The position numbers were made by a program, and so were the translations under genes. Source: Lichenicoccus sp965276875 (GTDB lineage Bacteria; Pseudomonadota; Alphaproteobacteria; Acetobacterales; Acetobacteraceae). Taken from it: 64,000 nt of DNA. Shown one piece after another: positions 1-11,742 of the stretch. Positions within the stretch are counted from its first letter, which is position 1. The number at the start of each line of letters is the position of its first letter. A model generated the notes under the pieces. It was given only the letters and a program-made list of their open reading frames with translations, made no database searches and was not told where the DNA came from. Location of the stretch: the NCBI RefSeq assembly GCF_965276875.1, contig NZ_OZ255701.1:2356001-2420000 (forward strand), given 5' to 3'.

Positions 1-152
1 GCCTCGATAACGCCGCCCTTGAGTGCGCTCAGCGTCTTGAAGACGTCTTGAATGAGGCCGGGCAGGGCCGAGGCATCGACGGTATTGTTCGATACATGCG
101 CGCTCACGATCTGGGCGGCGAGTTCCAACGGCTCAACGGCATCATCTGACAT
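1..152 (-). CDS. mucR: MucR/Ros-family zinc-finger transcriptional regulator, N-terminal part
   Basis: The gene runs off the left edge, so only the first 50 codons are visible. Reading leftward from an ATG at 152 the protein begins MSDDAVEPLELAAQIVSAHV and continues with SNNTVDASALPGLIQDVFKT. The pattern of an acidic N-terminus, a LAAQIVSAHVSNN helix and a LPxLIxDVxxxL helix is characteristic of MucR/Ros proteins, which bind AT-rich DNA through a C-terminal zinc finger (not visible here) and control surface polysaccharide, motility and cell-cycle genes in alphaproteobacteria. It is divergent from the gene starting at 317. The 164 bp between them (153-316) must carry both promoters and includes AT-rich segments, compatible with MucR autoregulation (inference). 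Identification is by N-terminal similarity only. Confidence 0.85.
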   Translation of the reverse strand, partial: MSDDAVEPLELAAQIVSAHVSNNTVDASALPGLIQDVFKTLSALKGGVIE

Positions 153-316
153 TAAAATATACCCGCGGTCTGGACTTGCGAACATAGCGACGAGTTGCGC
201 TTTTAACAATCGCGGCGCCTCGACGCGCTAACCAATAGTTTTTATGCTTAAGCTGTTCGTCTCCCGGTTGACAACGGCCAGTCTTCGGATCACCAGCCAA
301 GGCCGGGGAGGCCTCA

Positions 317-964
317 ATGCCGCGTCTCGACATCGCCGTGCGAGGCTTGTTCGCAACGCCCGTGGCTGCGGTCGTGGTTCCGGACAGTGCGGAGCGCAAT
401 CGCGAACTGACCGAAATCATTCTGCGCAGGCGGGCTGCCACGCCATCGATCCAGGCCTCCAACGCCGGCGGCTGGCACTCCGATCGCGACATCGCAAATT
501 GGGGCGGTACGCGTGTCAACGAAGTGCTGGATCTCGGCCGCCAGGTAGCCAACCAGCTCACGGCCGATCGAGGTGGCCGCAGAATCAGCCCCAAATGGTC
601 GCTCCAGGCCTGGGCCAACGTCAATGGACCGGGCGACGGCAATATCAGCCATTACCATCCCGGCAGCTTCTGGTCGGGGACATACTATGTGGAGGATGGC
701 GGCTGCGGTGCCGACCCAAACCTCGGCGGCGAGTTCGAAATGCTCGATCCGCGCGGTCCGGGTCCGGGGATGTATGCGCCGGCGCTGCAATTCGCCGCCG
801 AGGGCGTGGCCGCCGCCGGCGCCGGCGAGACCATCCGGCCGAAGCCTGGGCTGTTGTTCGTGTTTCCGTCATGGCTGTTGCATCAGGTCCGGCCGTATCG
901 CGGCAACGGCCTGCGGATTTCCATCGCCTTCAACCTGGGTTTGCCCAGACCGGGCGTCGAATGA
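317..964 (+). CDS. TIGR02466-type putative 2-oxoglutarate/Fe(II) oxygenase
   Basis: This 215-residue protein fits the TIGR02466 / 2OG-FeII_Oxy_5 group of putative non-haem iron dioxygenases. The visible iron and co-substrate motifs are HYHPGSFWSGTYYV (first iron-binding His region, about residues 112-125) and the C-terminal LLHQVRPYRGNGLRISIAFN segment (distal His and the Arg that binds 2-oxoglutarate). The substrate is unknown for most of the family; members are common in marine bacteria and their phages. The stop codon overlaps the glpR start (ATGA at 961-964), so the two are translationally coupled. There is no signal peptide, so it should act in the cytoplasm. Whether it has a role in glycerol metabolism is not evident. 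Confidence 0.8.
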   Translation: MPRLDIAVRGLFATPVAAVVVPDSAERNRELTEIILRRRAATPSIQASNAGGWHSDRDIANWGGTRVNEVLDLGRQVANQLTADRGGRRISPKWSLQAWANVNGPGDGNISHYHPGSFWSGTYYVEDGGCGADPNLGGEFEMLDPRGPGPGMYAPALQFAAEGVAAAGAGETIRPKPGLLFVFPSWLLHQVRPYRGNGLRISIAFNLGLPRPGVE

Positions 965-1779
965 AAGAGCAGCCAAATCCGATCTCGCGCCGTCAGCGTG
1001 ACATCGCGGCATTGATCCGTCAGAGCGGTCGCGTCGCGGTCGACGAACTTGCCGCGCGCTTCGATGTCACCGCGCAGACCATCCGGCGCGACCTCGCCGA
1101 ACTCAGCGGCGCCCGGATCATCACCCGCACGCATGGCGGTGCGGTGGTCGCCTCGGGGGTCGAAAACCTTGCCTACGATGCCCGCAAGCTGGTCGCCCAC
1201 GACGCCAAGGCGCGCATCGGCCAGGCCGCGGCCAAGCTGATCCCCGACCACTCCTCTTTGTTCATCAATCTCGGCACCACGACCGAGGAGGTGGCACAGT
1301 GCATCGCCGGCCACGAGGGTCTGCTGGTGGTGACCAATAACATCAACGTCGCCAACGCGCTGTATCGCAACAGTTCGATCAGCGTCATCATCACCGGTGG
1401 CACCATACGCGCCAGCGACGGTGGCATCGTCGGGCGCATGGCGGCCGAGACCGTTCGCCAGTTCAAGGTCGACACAGCCATCATCGGCACCTCGGCGATC
1501 GACGAGGACGGTACCCTGCTCGATTACGATTTGCGCGAGGTGCAGGTCTCGCGCGCCTTCATCGAGAACGCGCACCGGGTCGTGCTGGTGACCGACAGCA
1601 GCAAGTTCAGCCGGCGTGCGCCCGTGCGGATCGGCCGGCTGGACGAGATCGACGTGCTGGTCACCGAGCGACTGCCGAGTGTGGCCGTCGCCGAAATGTG
1701 CGAGCGCCTGAAGATCGAGGTGATCGAGACCGGGGCGCCGGAGGCAGCCTGCCCCGTACGGGACACCAGCGACGATTGA
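961..1779 (+). CDS. glpR: DeoR-family glycerol-3-phosphate regulon repressor
   Basis: The ATG at 961 sits in an ATGA overlap with the upstream gene and gives a 272-residue protein. The start SRRQRDIAALIRQSGRV followed by VDELAARFDVTAQTIRRDL (about residues 27-45) is the DeoR winged helix. The C-terminal sugar-phosphate sensor has the NLGTTTEEVA anion loop and the VVTNNINVA and IITGGTIRA motifs of GlpR. In characterised bacteria GlpR represses glp genes and is released by glycerol 3-phosphate. Its position directly upstream of glpD and the ABC glycerol importer supports control of that operon. A longer frame extending upstream is an artefact of the open frame through the previous gene. Confidence 0.93.
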   Translation: MKEQPNPISRRQRDIAALIRQSGRVAVDELAARFDVTAQTIRRDLAELSGARIITRTHGGAVVASGVENLAYDARKLVAHDAKARIGQAAAKLIPDHSSLFINLGTTTEEVAQCIAGHEGLLVVTNNINVANALYRNSSISVIITGGTIRASDGGIVGRMAAETVRQFKVDTAIIGTSAIDEDGTLLDYDLREVQVSRAFIENAHRVVLVTDSSKFSRRAPVRIGRLDEIDVLVTERLPSVAVAEMCERLKIEVIETGAPEAACPVRDTSDD

Positions 1780-1834
1780 TCATTATGATCGTTCTGGCGC
1801 GCGTTTTTTGCGCTTGTGCTTTCGTTTTGTTCGT
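1778..1834. promoter_or_regulatory. Candidate glp operator/promoter region
   Basis: The 107-bp gap between glpR and glpD contains a 13-bp inverted repeat, GATCATTATGATC (1778-1790), which overlaps the glpR stop codon, and a TTTCG/TTTTGTTCG tract at 1820-1833. Repeated TTTCG-like half-sites are typical of DeoR/GlpR operators. This is a motif-based guess: no -35/-10 pair stands out, and either element could be a chance match. Confidence 0.3.
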
Positions 1835-1886
1835 GGGCTAACTGACTCGATCAGCTGCGCAATGGACGCACGCTTGCAGGAGCCCT

Positions 1887-3445
1887 TTGTCCTTGGATCT
1901 AAGCCCCTCTGGCCTGACCCATGACATCGCCATCATAGGTGGCGGCATTAACGGCTGCGGCATCGCCCGCGACGCCGCCGGTCGCGGCTGGAGCGTGTTC
2001 CTGTGCGAACAGAACGACCTCGGTTCGGGGACATCGAGCGCCTCGACCAAGCTGGTGCATGGCGGGCTGCGTTATCTCGAGCAGTACGAGTTCCGACTGG
2101 TGCGCGAGGCGCTGCTCGAGCGCGAGGTGCTTTGGGGCATCGCCCCGCATATCATCTGGCCGCTGCGTTTCGTGCTGCCCTACCATCGCAAGCTGCGGCC
2201 GCGCTGGCTGCTCCGGCTGGGCCTGTTCCTCTACGACCATATCGGCGGCCGCAAGAAGCTGCCGCCGACGCGGGTCGTCCGCCTTGATCGTGATGAGACC
2301 GGCAAGCCGCTCAAGCCGGAGTTCAAGCGTGGCTTCGAATATTCCGACTGCTGGGTCGAGGATTCGCGTCTTGTGGTGCTGAACGCACGCGCCGCCGCCG
2401 ATCTCGGGGCCACCATCGCCACCCGTAGCCGCTGCCTGTCGGCCGCACGGCAAGACGGGTTATGGCATGTGGTCGTGCAAGGCACGCAGGACGCGGCCCC
2501 GTACGAGATCAGGGCACGCTGCCTGATCAACGCGGCGGGCCCCTGGGTCGGCGATGTATCGCAACTGGTGATGCGCGACAATCACCGCACACCGGTACGT
2601 CTGGTGCAGGGCAGCCATATCGTCGTGCCGAAGCTCTACGATCACGACGGCTGCTACATTTTCCAGAACGCGGACAAGCGCATCTTCTTCGTCATCCCAT
2701 ACGAGCAGCATTTCACCCTGATCGGCACCACGGATCGCGACTACAGCGGCGATGTCGCGGCGGTCCACGCGACCGACGAGGAAATTGCTTATCTGTGCCG
2801 GTCGACCTCCGAATATCTACGCTGCCCGGTGACGCCCGACATGGTGGTTTGGACCTATTCTGGCGTGCGGCCGCTGTTCGACGAGAGCGGCGATGGCACC
2901 GCGCAGGCGACGACACGCGACTACGTCCTCAAGCTCGACGCGCCATCCGGCGAGCCGGCGCTGCTTTCCGTGTTTGGCGGCAAGATCACCACCTATCGCC
3001 GTCTTGCCGAGGCAGCACTTGCCAAGCTTGCGCCGCATCTTCCGCGCGCCCCAGGGCAGCCCGAGGGCTGGACCGGACGCACAAAGCTGCCGGGCGGGGA
3101 TTTCCCGACTGACGGTGTCGAGGCCTTGCTGGCCGCGGCAGCCAAAACCTATCCCTTCCTCACCGCGACGCATCTGCGCCGGCTGTTGCGCGCCTACGGC
3201 ACGCGCATGCACGACATTCTTGCGGGAGCCCGTTGCCTCGCCGATCTCGGGCAGCTTTATGGCGCCGATTTCACCGAGGCGGAGCTGCGTTACCTGGTGC
3301 AGGTCGAATGGGTGCGGACTGCCGCGGACGCGGTATGGCGACGCAGCAAGCTTGGATTGAGGCTTGCGCCAGAGCAAATTGCCAGGATTGATGAGGCCCT
3401 GATACGGATGGCGGCAGCGCCGGCTGCGTTCGAGGAGCATCGCCA

Positions 3446-3449
<4 letters not shown>
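1887..3449 (+). CDS. glpD: Aerobic glycerol-3-phosphate dehydrogenase
   Basis: This 520-residue flavoprotein oxidises sn-glycerol 3-phosphate to dihydroxyacetone phosphate at the membrane and passes electrons to quinone. The FAD dinucleotide fold is visible as DIAIIGGGINGCGIARDAAG (residues 13-32), followed by STKLVHGGLRYLEQYEF, a GlpD hallmark, and by FVIPYEQHFTLIGTTDRDY and SVFGGKITTYRRLAE. The C-terminal about 120 residues form the helical cap domain, with the RLLRAYG...ADLGQLYGADFTEAELRYLV pattern. The start is a TTG at 1887, seven bases behind a CAGGAG ribosome-binding site; the ATG at 1862 is out of frame. The end overlaps the next gene by ATGA. Length matches E. coli GlpD (about 500 aa). 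Confidence 0.96.
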
Positions 3450-4554
<1,105 letters not shown>

Positions 4555-4558
<4 letters not shown>

Positions 4559-5643
4559 GCGAACGCATGGCAACCATAACCCTCGATCACATCGCCCACG
4601 CCTACGACTCCTCCGGGAGCACGGAGCGGAAATACGCCCTCAAGCCGCTCGACTATGTCTGGCAGAATGGTCGCGCCTATGCCCTGCTCGGACCGTCCGG
4701 CTGTGGCAAGACGACGCTGCTGAACATTATCTCCGGTCTGGTGGTGCCCTCCGACGGACGGCTGTTGTTCGACGGTGTCGATGTCACCAGGATGGCGACC
4801 GAGAAGCGCAACATCGCCCAGGTATTCCAGTTTCCGGTCATCTACGACACCATGTCGGTGGCCCAGAACCTGGCGTTTCCGTTGCGCAATCGTGGCATGA
4901 ACCGGGCGTCGATCGCGGCCCGCGTCGACGAGATCGCAGGATTGCTCGATCTGCGGCCGGTGTTGCAGCGCCGCGCACGCGGTCTGACCGCCGATGCCAA
5001 GCAGAAGATCTCGCTGGGTCGCGGCCTGGTGCGCGCCGATGTCTCTGCCGTGCTGTTCGACGAACCGCTGACCGTGATTGATCCCGCGCTGAAATGGGAG
5101 CTGCGCTCGAAGCTCAAGGAAGTGCATCGCGCACTCGACCTGCTGATGATCTACGTCACCCACGATCAGGTGGAGGCGATGACGTTCGCCGACGAGGTGG
5201 TCGTGATGAATGACGGGCAGGTGCTGCAGATCGGCACGCCGGCCGACCTGTTCGAGCGTCCGGCGCACCGTTTCGTCGGCTATTTCATCGGCTCGCCGGG
5301 CATGAACTTCGTGCCCGCGATCGTTGACGGCGCCTATGCCTATGCCGGTGACGTGCGCTTCGACCTCGGTCGCCCCTATCCACAGCCGCAGGCCGGCTGT
5401 GACGTGCTACTCGGCTTTCGTCCGGATTATGCGTTCCTCTCGTCCTCAGCGGGCATTCCGGTGCGGGTGCTGCGGATCGAGGATCTCGGCAGGCGGCGGC
5501 TGGCGCGTGTCGCCATCGGGTCGTTCGAGGCAACGGTGAGCCTGCCGCCGGATGTCACGCTGCACGGGCAGGATGCCTTCCTCGGCATCGCGCCCGAGCA
5601 ATTGCATGTGTATGTCGACGAGCATCGGATCTCGCATGTTTGA
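4555..5643 (+). CDS. glpT: Glycerol ABC importer ATP-binding subunit GlpT (degenerate signature)
   Basis: This second ABC ATPase is 362 residues long from a TTG at 4555 that overlaps the glpS stop. An ATG at 4567 is an alternative start and would remove four residues. Visible motifs are Walker A GPSGCGKTT (46-54), Q-loop VFQFPVIYD (90-98), Walker B AVLFDEP (165-171) and switch YVTHDQVEA (201-209), all canonical. The signature, expected as LSGGQQQR, reads LTADAKQK (144-151). A TOBE-like regulatory domain follows. It should pair with GlpS to energise glycerol uptake through GlpP/GlpQ. Its stop overlaps the glpP start by 8 bp. Confidence 0.9.
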
Positions 5644-6526
5644 CAAACCCTGGAACAATCGCGCCTGGCTCTTCGTGGTCCCGGTGCTGATCTTCGTGAT
5701 GTTCTCCTCGATCGTGCCGATGATGACCGTGGTGAACTACTCCATCCAGGACACGATGGGGCAAAACCACTTCTTCTGGAAAGGCATCGGCTGGTTTCAG
5801 GGCCTGCTCGATCCAAGCACGGATATCGGTGGCCGCTTCGCCGGGGCGCTGGTGCGCAACCTGTGGTTTTCGTTAATTGTTCTTACGATCGAACTGCCAC
5901 TCGGCATCGCGGTGGCGCTCTGCATCCCGCGGCGGGGCTGGACGGTCGGCGCCACCCTGGTGCTCGTGGCGCTGCCGCTTCTGATTCCGTACACCGTGGT
6001 CGGCACGATCCGGGAGATCTTCGCGAGGCAGGACGTCGGCTTGCTCGGAGCAGCGCTGAATGGTCTGGGAATCCCTTATAACGACACCCAGAACGCGGCG
6101 TCAGCCTGGGCGACCATCATCGTGATGGATGTGTGGCACTGGACCGGGCTCGTCGCACTGCTGTCCTATGCGGGGCTAAGATCGATCCCGGAGGCGTTTT
6201 ATCAGGCTGCACGTATTGATGGCGCCAGCCGCTGGTCGGTGTTCCGCAATATCGAACTCCCCAAGCTGCGCAAGGTGCTGGTAATCGCAACGCTGCTTCG
6301 CTTCATGGGCAGCTTCATGATCTATACGGAGCCATCACTGGTCACCGGCGGTGGCCCCGGCTCGGCGACGAGTTTTCTATCGCTGGACCTTGTGAAGATC
6401 GCACTGGGACAGGTCGACCTTGGCGATGCCGCGGCGATGTCCCTGGTCTACAACCTCATCACGCTGACGATCTCCTGGATTTTCTTTACCATCATGACGC
6501 AGCTCGATCGGCGGGGAGCCGAGTGA
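5636..6526 (+). CDS. glpP: Glycerol ABC importer permease GlpP
   Basis: The ATG at 5636 gives a 296-residue inner-membrane permease beginning MFDKPWNNRAWLFVVPVLIF. It has about six hydrophobic segments (first at residues 11-30) and the coupling-helix EAA-loop sequence EAFYQAARIDGASRWSVFRN near residue 190, diagnostic of MalF-type importer permeases. It pairs with the downstream permease to form the translocation channel. The longer frame from 5552 lies inside glpT and is not the real start. Confidence 0.92.
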   Translation: MFDKPWNNRAWLFVVPVLIFVMFSSIVPMMTVVNYSIQDTMGQNHFFWKGIGWFQGLLDPSTDIGGRFAGALVRNLWFSLIVLTIELPLGIAVALCIPRRGWTVGATLVLVALPLLIPYTVVGTIREIFARQDVGLLGAALNGLGIPYNDTQNAASAWATIIVMDVWHWTGLVALLSYAGLRSIPEAFYQAARIDGASRWSVFRNIELPKLRKVLVIATLLRFMGSFMIYTEPSLVTGGGPGSATSFLSLDLVKIALGQVDLGDAAAMSLVYNLITLTISWIFFTIMTQLDRRGAE

Positions 6527-7329
6527 TGCGGATTCAGGGACGCCATCTCGGCATCATCGCATATCTGATAGCCTTGTTCCTGCCCATCTACTGGCTGCTG
6601 AACATGAGCTTCAAGACCAACGACGAGATCATGTCCGGCATAAGCTTGTGGCCGCACAGGTTCACGCTGGCAAACTACGAACACATCTTCACCGATCCGG
6701 CCTGGTACGATGGCTTCATCCACTCGCTGACCTATGTCGCCCTAAACACGGTCATGTCCGTGACGGTCGCGCTGCCGGCTGCCTACGCCTTCAGCCGCTA
6801 CCGGTTCGTCGGCGACAGACACCTGTTCTTCTGGTTGCTTTCGAACCTGATGGCCCCGCCAGCCGTATATGCCATGCCATTCTTCAATTTTTATTACTCA
6901 CTCGGGTTGTTCGATACAGTCTGGGCGGTGGCTCTCGCGCATTGCCTGTTCAACGTGCCGCTTGCGGTATGGATCCTGGAGGGCTTCATTTCAGGCGTCC
7001 CGCGTGAGATCGACGAGACGGCCTCGCTGGACGGTTACAGCTTTCCGCGGTTTTTCATACGAATCTTCACTCCGTTGATTGCAAACGGCATCGGAGTTGC
7101 GGCATTCTTCTGTTTCATGTTCTCATGGATAGAGTCGCTGATAGCAACGACCCTGACGACTAACAATGCCCAGCCGATCGTATCCGTCATGTCGCGGGTT
7201 TACTCATCCTCAGGCATGAACTGGGGCCTCCTCGCGGCGGTGGGGGTTCTCACCATGGTTCCCGGTGCGATCGTCATCTGGTTCGTGCGCAACCACATTG
7301 CCAAGGGCTTTGCCCTTGGCCGCGTCTAG
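6526..7329 (+). CDS. glpQ: Glycerol ABC importer permease GlpQ
   Basis: This is a 267-residue MalG-type permease with six predicted membrane segments. The coupling-loop motif REIDETASLDGYSFPRFF near residues 160-177 contacts the ATPases. Two starts are possible: GTG at 6523 (overlapping the glpP stop by four bases) or ATG at 6526 (TGATG junction). I prefer the ATG because GGGGAG at 6513-6518 is then well spaced. It forms the channel with GlpP. Confidence 0.92.
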   Translation: MRIQGRHLGIIAYLIALFLPIYWLLNMSFKTNDEIMSGISLWPHRFTLANYEHIFTDPAWYDGFIHSLTYVALNTVMSVTVALPAAYAFSRYRFVGDRHLFFWLLSNLMAPPAVYAMPFFNFYYSLGLFDTVWAVALAHCLFNVPLAVWILEGFISGVPREIDETASLDGYSFPRFFIRIFTPLIANGIGVAAFFCFMFSWIESLIATTLTTNNAQPIVSVMSRVYSSSGMNWGLLAAVGVLTMVPGAIVIWFVRNHIAKGFALGRV

Positions 7330-7347
7330 CTGGACAGGAGCGCCGAC

Positions 7348-7623
7348 ATGGATTGGATGGCCTGGACCTGGGAGACCGGTGCTTTCTTCGGAATTATTGC
7401 GGCACTCCTGGCAATCATGACAATTCTTGCGATTTATCGGCCTGAGACACCAAGGCGGGGAATTCTCCGGTTTCCGACGACCCGTGGGGATCGGCTGTTC
7501 GTATCTCTTATTGGCTCGGCATTTATCTTCATCCTATGGATCCGGCTTACCGGCGGCGACAATCCCTACTATCCGGCAGGCGCCGCCGCTCTCTACAGCG
7601 TCGCGATGTTCCGCTACGCCTGA
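7348..7623 (+). CDS. Small DUF2160 membrane protein of the glycerol transporter
   Basis: This 91-residue protein starts MDWMAWTWETGAFFGIIAA, has two hydrophobic stretches (about residues 10-29 and 51-66) and ends in a YPAGAAALYSVAMFRYA-like tail. It matches the DUF2160 family of predicted small integral membrane proteins, repeatedly found between the permease and binding-protein genes of glycerol ABC operons, as here. Its role is unknown; a small accessory subunit of the permease complex is a reasonable inference. It lies 18 bp behind glpQ and 66 bp before glpV. Confidence 0.85.
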   Translation: MDWMAWTWETGAFFGIIAALLAIMTILAIYRPETPRRGILRFPTTRGDRLFVSLIGSAFIFILWIRLTGGDNPYYPAGAAALYSVAMFRYA

Positions 7624-7689
7624 CTTCGACAACAATCGGCAGACCGCCGTGTTCCCACGTGCGGCTCCGCAGGAGGAAAGAACAAGAAA

Positions 7690-9468
<1,779 letters not shown>

Positions 9469-9496
9469 TGCCAAGCGCGCACCTCTAAGATGGGCC

Positions 9497-9526
9497 GGGG
9501 GGGAACACGGCTTGGTGTTTCCCCCC
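9497..9526 (+). promoter_or_regulatory. Strong stem-loop between glpV and glpK
   Basis: The left arm GGGGGGGAACAC (9497-9508) pairs with the right arm GTGTTTCCCCCC (9515-9526) around a GGCTTG loop: 12 pairs with a single G-U wobble. It is not followed by a U-run, so it is a poor intrinsic terminator. It may be a 3' stabiliser for the binding-protein message or a partial attenuator lowering glpK expression relative to glpV. It ends 16 bp before the glpK ATG. Confidence 0.7.
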
Positions 9527-9542
9527 ATAACGTAGGCGCAGC

Positions 9543-11066
9543 ATGGATTCCGTCTCCCACATCCTGGTGATCGACCAGGGCACCACCTCGACCCGATCGA
9601 TCGTCTTCGACTCCGATCTACGGCCGCTCGCCAGCGCGCAGGAGGAATTCCCCCAGATCTACCCGCATTCCGGGTGGGTCGAGCATAATCCGGAAAGCCT
9701 GTGGGCAACCGCGCTCGGCACCGCGCGGAGGGCCATGCAGCAGGCTGGACTACGGGCAGGCGATCTCGCGGCTCTCGGTATCGCCAACCAGCGCGAGACC
9801 ACGCTGATCTGGGAGCGCGCCACCGGAAGACCGATCTTCAATGCAATCGTCTGGCAGGATCGGCGCACCGCGGATCGCTGCGAGGCCTTGGAGGTAGCCG
9901 GCCACGCGGCGCTGGTTTCCGAGCGCACCGGGCTGCGGCTGGATCCGTATTTTTCCGCAACCAAGCTCGCCTGGATGCTGGATACGGTTCCCGGCGCGCG
10001 CGCCATGGCCGAGGCCGGCAAGCTCGCCTTCGGCACGGTGGACAGCTTCTTGTTGTGGCGCCTGACCGAGGGGGCGGTGCACGCAGTCGACGCCACCAAT
10101 GCCTCGCGCACCCTGCTCTGCAACATCCACACCGGGCAATGGGACGATGACCTCCTGCGGCTGTTCGACCTGCCGGCCAGTCTGCTGCCGGAGATCCGTG
10201 ATTCCGCGGGGATCTTCGGCCATACCAGCCCGGCGCTGCTGGGTGGACCAATTGCCATACGCGGCATTGCCGGGGACCAGCAGGCGGCGCTGATCGGCCA
10301 GGCCTGCTTCACACCCGGGACAGTGAAGGCCACCTACGGCACCGGCGGCTTCGTGCTGCTCAATATCGGCGCCGAGGCAAGGCCCTCCCGGCACCGGCTG
10401 CTGACCACCATCGCGATGCAGCGCAAGGGCGTGCGCTCCTATGCCTTCGAGGGTTCAATCTTCTCGGCTGGCGCCAGCGTGCAGTGGTTGCGCGACGGGC
10501 TCGGGTTGGTGGAGAATTCGGCCGAGACCGGGCAGCTCGCGGAAAACGCTGACGCCAACCAGCCGGTCTATCTGGTGCCGGCCTTCACCGGGCTCGGTGC
10601 GCCACACTGGAACGCGCATGCGCGCGCCCTGATCACCGGCATCAGCCGCGGCACCACCAAGAAGGAATTCGCGCGCGCGACGCTGGAGAGCATCGGCTAC
10701 CAGACCCGCGACCTGCTCACCGCCATGCTCGCCGATTTTGGCCAAGTCGCCGACGATCTCGTGATCCGCGTCGATGGCGGCATGTCGGCAAGCGACTGGA
10801 CCATGCAGTTCCTCGCTGACATGCTCGGCCTGATGGTGGAGCGTCCTGCCTACAAGGAAACGACGGCGATGGGGGCAGGCTATCTGGCGGGACTGGACGC
10901 CGGGCTGCTGCCGGAGCCCGAGATCTTCGCCGGCACCTGGACGGCGTCGAAGCGCTTCACACCGGCAATGGCGGCCGAGGTGCGCGACCGCAAATATCGC
11001 GGCTGGGGCCACGCCATACGACTCGCCACAACTGTCGAAGACGATGCAGATCACCTTTCGTTGTGA
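9543..11066 (+). CDS. glpK: Glycerol kinase
   Basis: This 507-residue FGGY-family kinase phosphorylates imported glycerol to sn-glycerol 3-phosphate, the GlpD substrate. The start HILVIDQGTTSTRSIVFD (residues 6-23) is the phosphate-binding loop, and IANQRETTLIWERATGRPI, NAIVWQDRRTADRC and the FAFTGLGAPHW-like segment (here VPAFTGLGAPHWNAHAR) are GlpK hallmarks. The second FGGY signature region is TRDLLTAML...DLVIRVDGGMSASDWTMQFLADMLG. It closes the pathway with the importer and GlpD. The last 23 bp overlap the next gene. Confidence 0.96.
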   Translation: MDSVSHILVIDQGTTSTRSIVFDSDLRPLASAQEEFPQIYPHSGWVEHNPESLWATALGTARRAMQQAGLRAGDLAALGIANQRETTLIWERATGRPIFNAIVWQDRRTADRCEALEVAGHAALVSERTGLRLDPYFSATKLAWMLDTVPGARAMAEAGKLAFGTVDSFLLWRLTEGAVHAVDATNASRTLLCNIHTGQWDDDLLRLFDLPASLLPEIRDSAGIFGHTSPALLGGPIAIRGIAGDQQAALIGQACFTPGTVKATYGTGGFVLLNIGAEARPSRHRLLTTIAMQRKGVRSYAFEGSIFSAGASVQWLRDGLGLVENSAETGQLAENADANQPVYLVPAFTGLGAPHWNAHARALITGISRGTTKKEFARATLESIGYQTRDLLTAMLADFGQVADDLVIRVDGGMSASDWTMQFLADMLGLMVERPAYKETTAMGAGYLAGLDAGLLPEPEIFAGTWTASKRFTPAMAAEVRDRKYRGWGHAIRLATTVEDDADHLSL

Positions 11067-11742
11067 TCCGGCGCTGATCGACACCCTGCCACGTCCCAGG
11101 GCGGCCAGGGAGTTCCTGCCGGATTGGCTGCGCGAGGCGCCGCGTCAGGCCTTTTCCGAGATGCATGCAACGGATATCCGAACGGTCAAGCATTGTCCGC
11201 CCTTTGTCGACGCCATGTCGCAGGGGTTCGTCATCCCGCTGCCGTGCGATGTCACGGTCCAAGGCGGCCGGCTGTCATGGGACTGGAACATCCCGCCTTT
11301 GACTGCGGGGCTGCACCCGCGCGCGCCGATCAGCTTTCATGCGCCGGCACAGGTCGCCGGCACGCCGTTGCACGACCCGGACCAGGTCATCGTCAAGTTC
11401 AACAGTTTCTGGACCGTCGAACTCGAGGCGGGCTGGTCGTTGTTTGCCATGCATCCGGTCAATCGAGCCGATCTGCCGTTCCGACTGATCAGTGGTCTGG
11501 TCGATGCCGATCGCTTCCACGATGTCGGCATCCTGTTTCCCGCGGTCTGGCTTGATCCCGGCTTTTGCGGCGTGCTGCCGCGTGGCATGCCGGTCGCGCA
11601 ATGCGTCGTGATCCACAGGGAGGCTCCGGCCATGGTGTATCGCGGTTTCGATGACGACGATCGTGCGCGTTACGATCAGACAGCCCAAACGCTGCTTACC
11701 GGACAGGGTCACTACCGGAAGAATTTTCGTGCGCCCCGCTGA
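11044..11742 (+). CDS. Conserved hypothetical protein overlapping glpK
   Basis: This 232-residue protein begins inside glpK (ATG at 11044, 23 bp before the glpK stop). I do not recognise a characterised function. It shows no signal peptide or membrane segment. The segments LPDWLREAPRQAF, VKHCPPFVDAMSQGFVIPLPCDV and NRADLPFRLISGLVDAD resemble a family of hypothetical proteins I associate with marine bacteria and phages (possibly the DUF6065 group; recollection, not checked). Its 3' end converges on and overlaps the minus-strand TPR gene by 47 bp. The coupling with glpK suggests co-expression with glycerol use; nothing else links it to glycerol. Confidence 0.7.
   Translation: MQITFRCDPALIDTLPRPRAAREFLPDWLREAPRQAFSEMHATDIRTVKHCPPFVDAMSQGFVIPLPCDVTVQGGRLSWDWNIPPLTAGLHPRAPISFHAPAQVAGTPLHDPDQVIVKFNSFWTVELEAGWSLFAMHPVNRADLPFRLISGLVDADRFHDVGILFPAVWLDPGFCGVLPRGMPVAQCVVIHREAPAMVYRGFDDDDRARYDQTAQTLLTGQGHYRKNFRAPR

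Noticed and set aside
1899..2453. Long minus-strand open frame within glpD
   Set aside because: Antisense shadow of a well-conserved gene caused by high GC; no family resemblance. The same applies to other long antisense frames, for example within the RND pump and the S9 peptidase.
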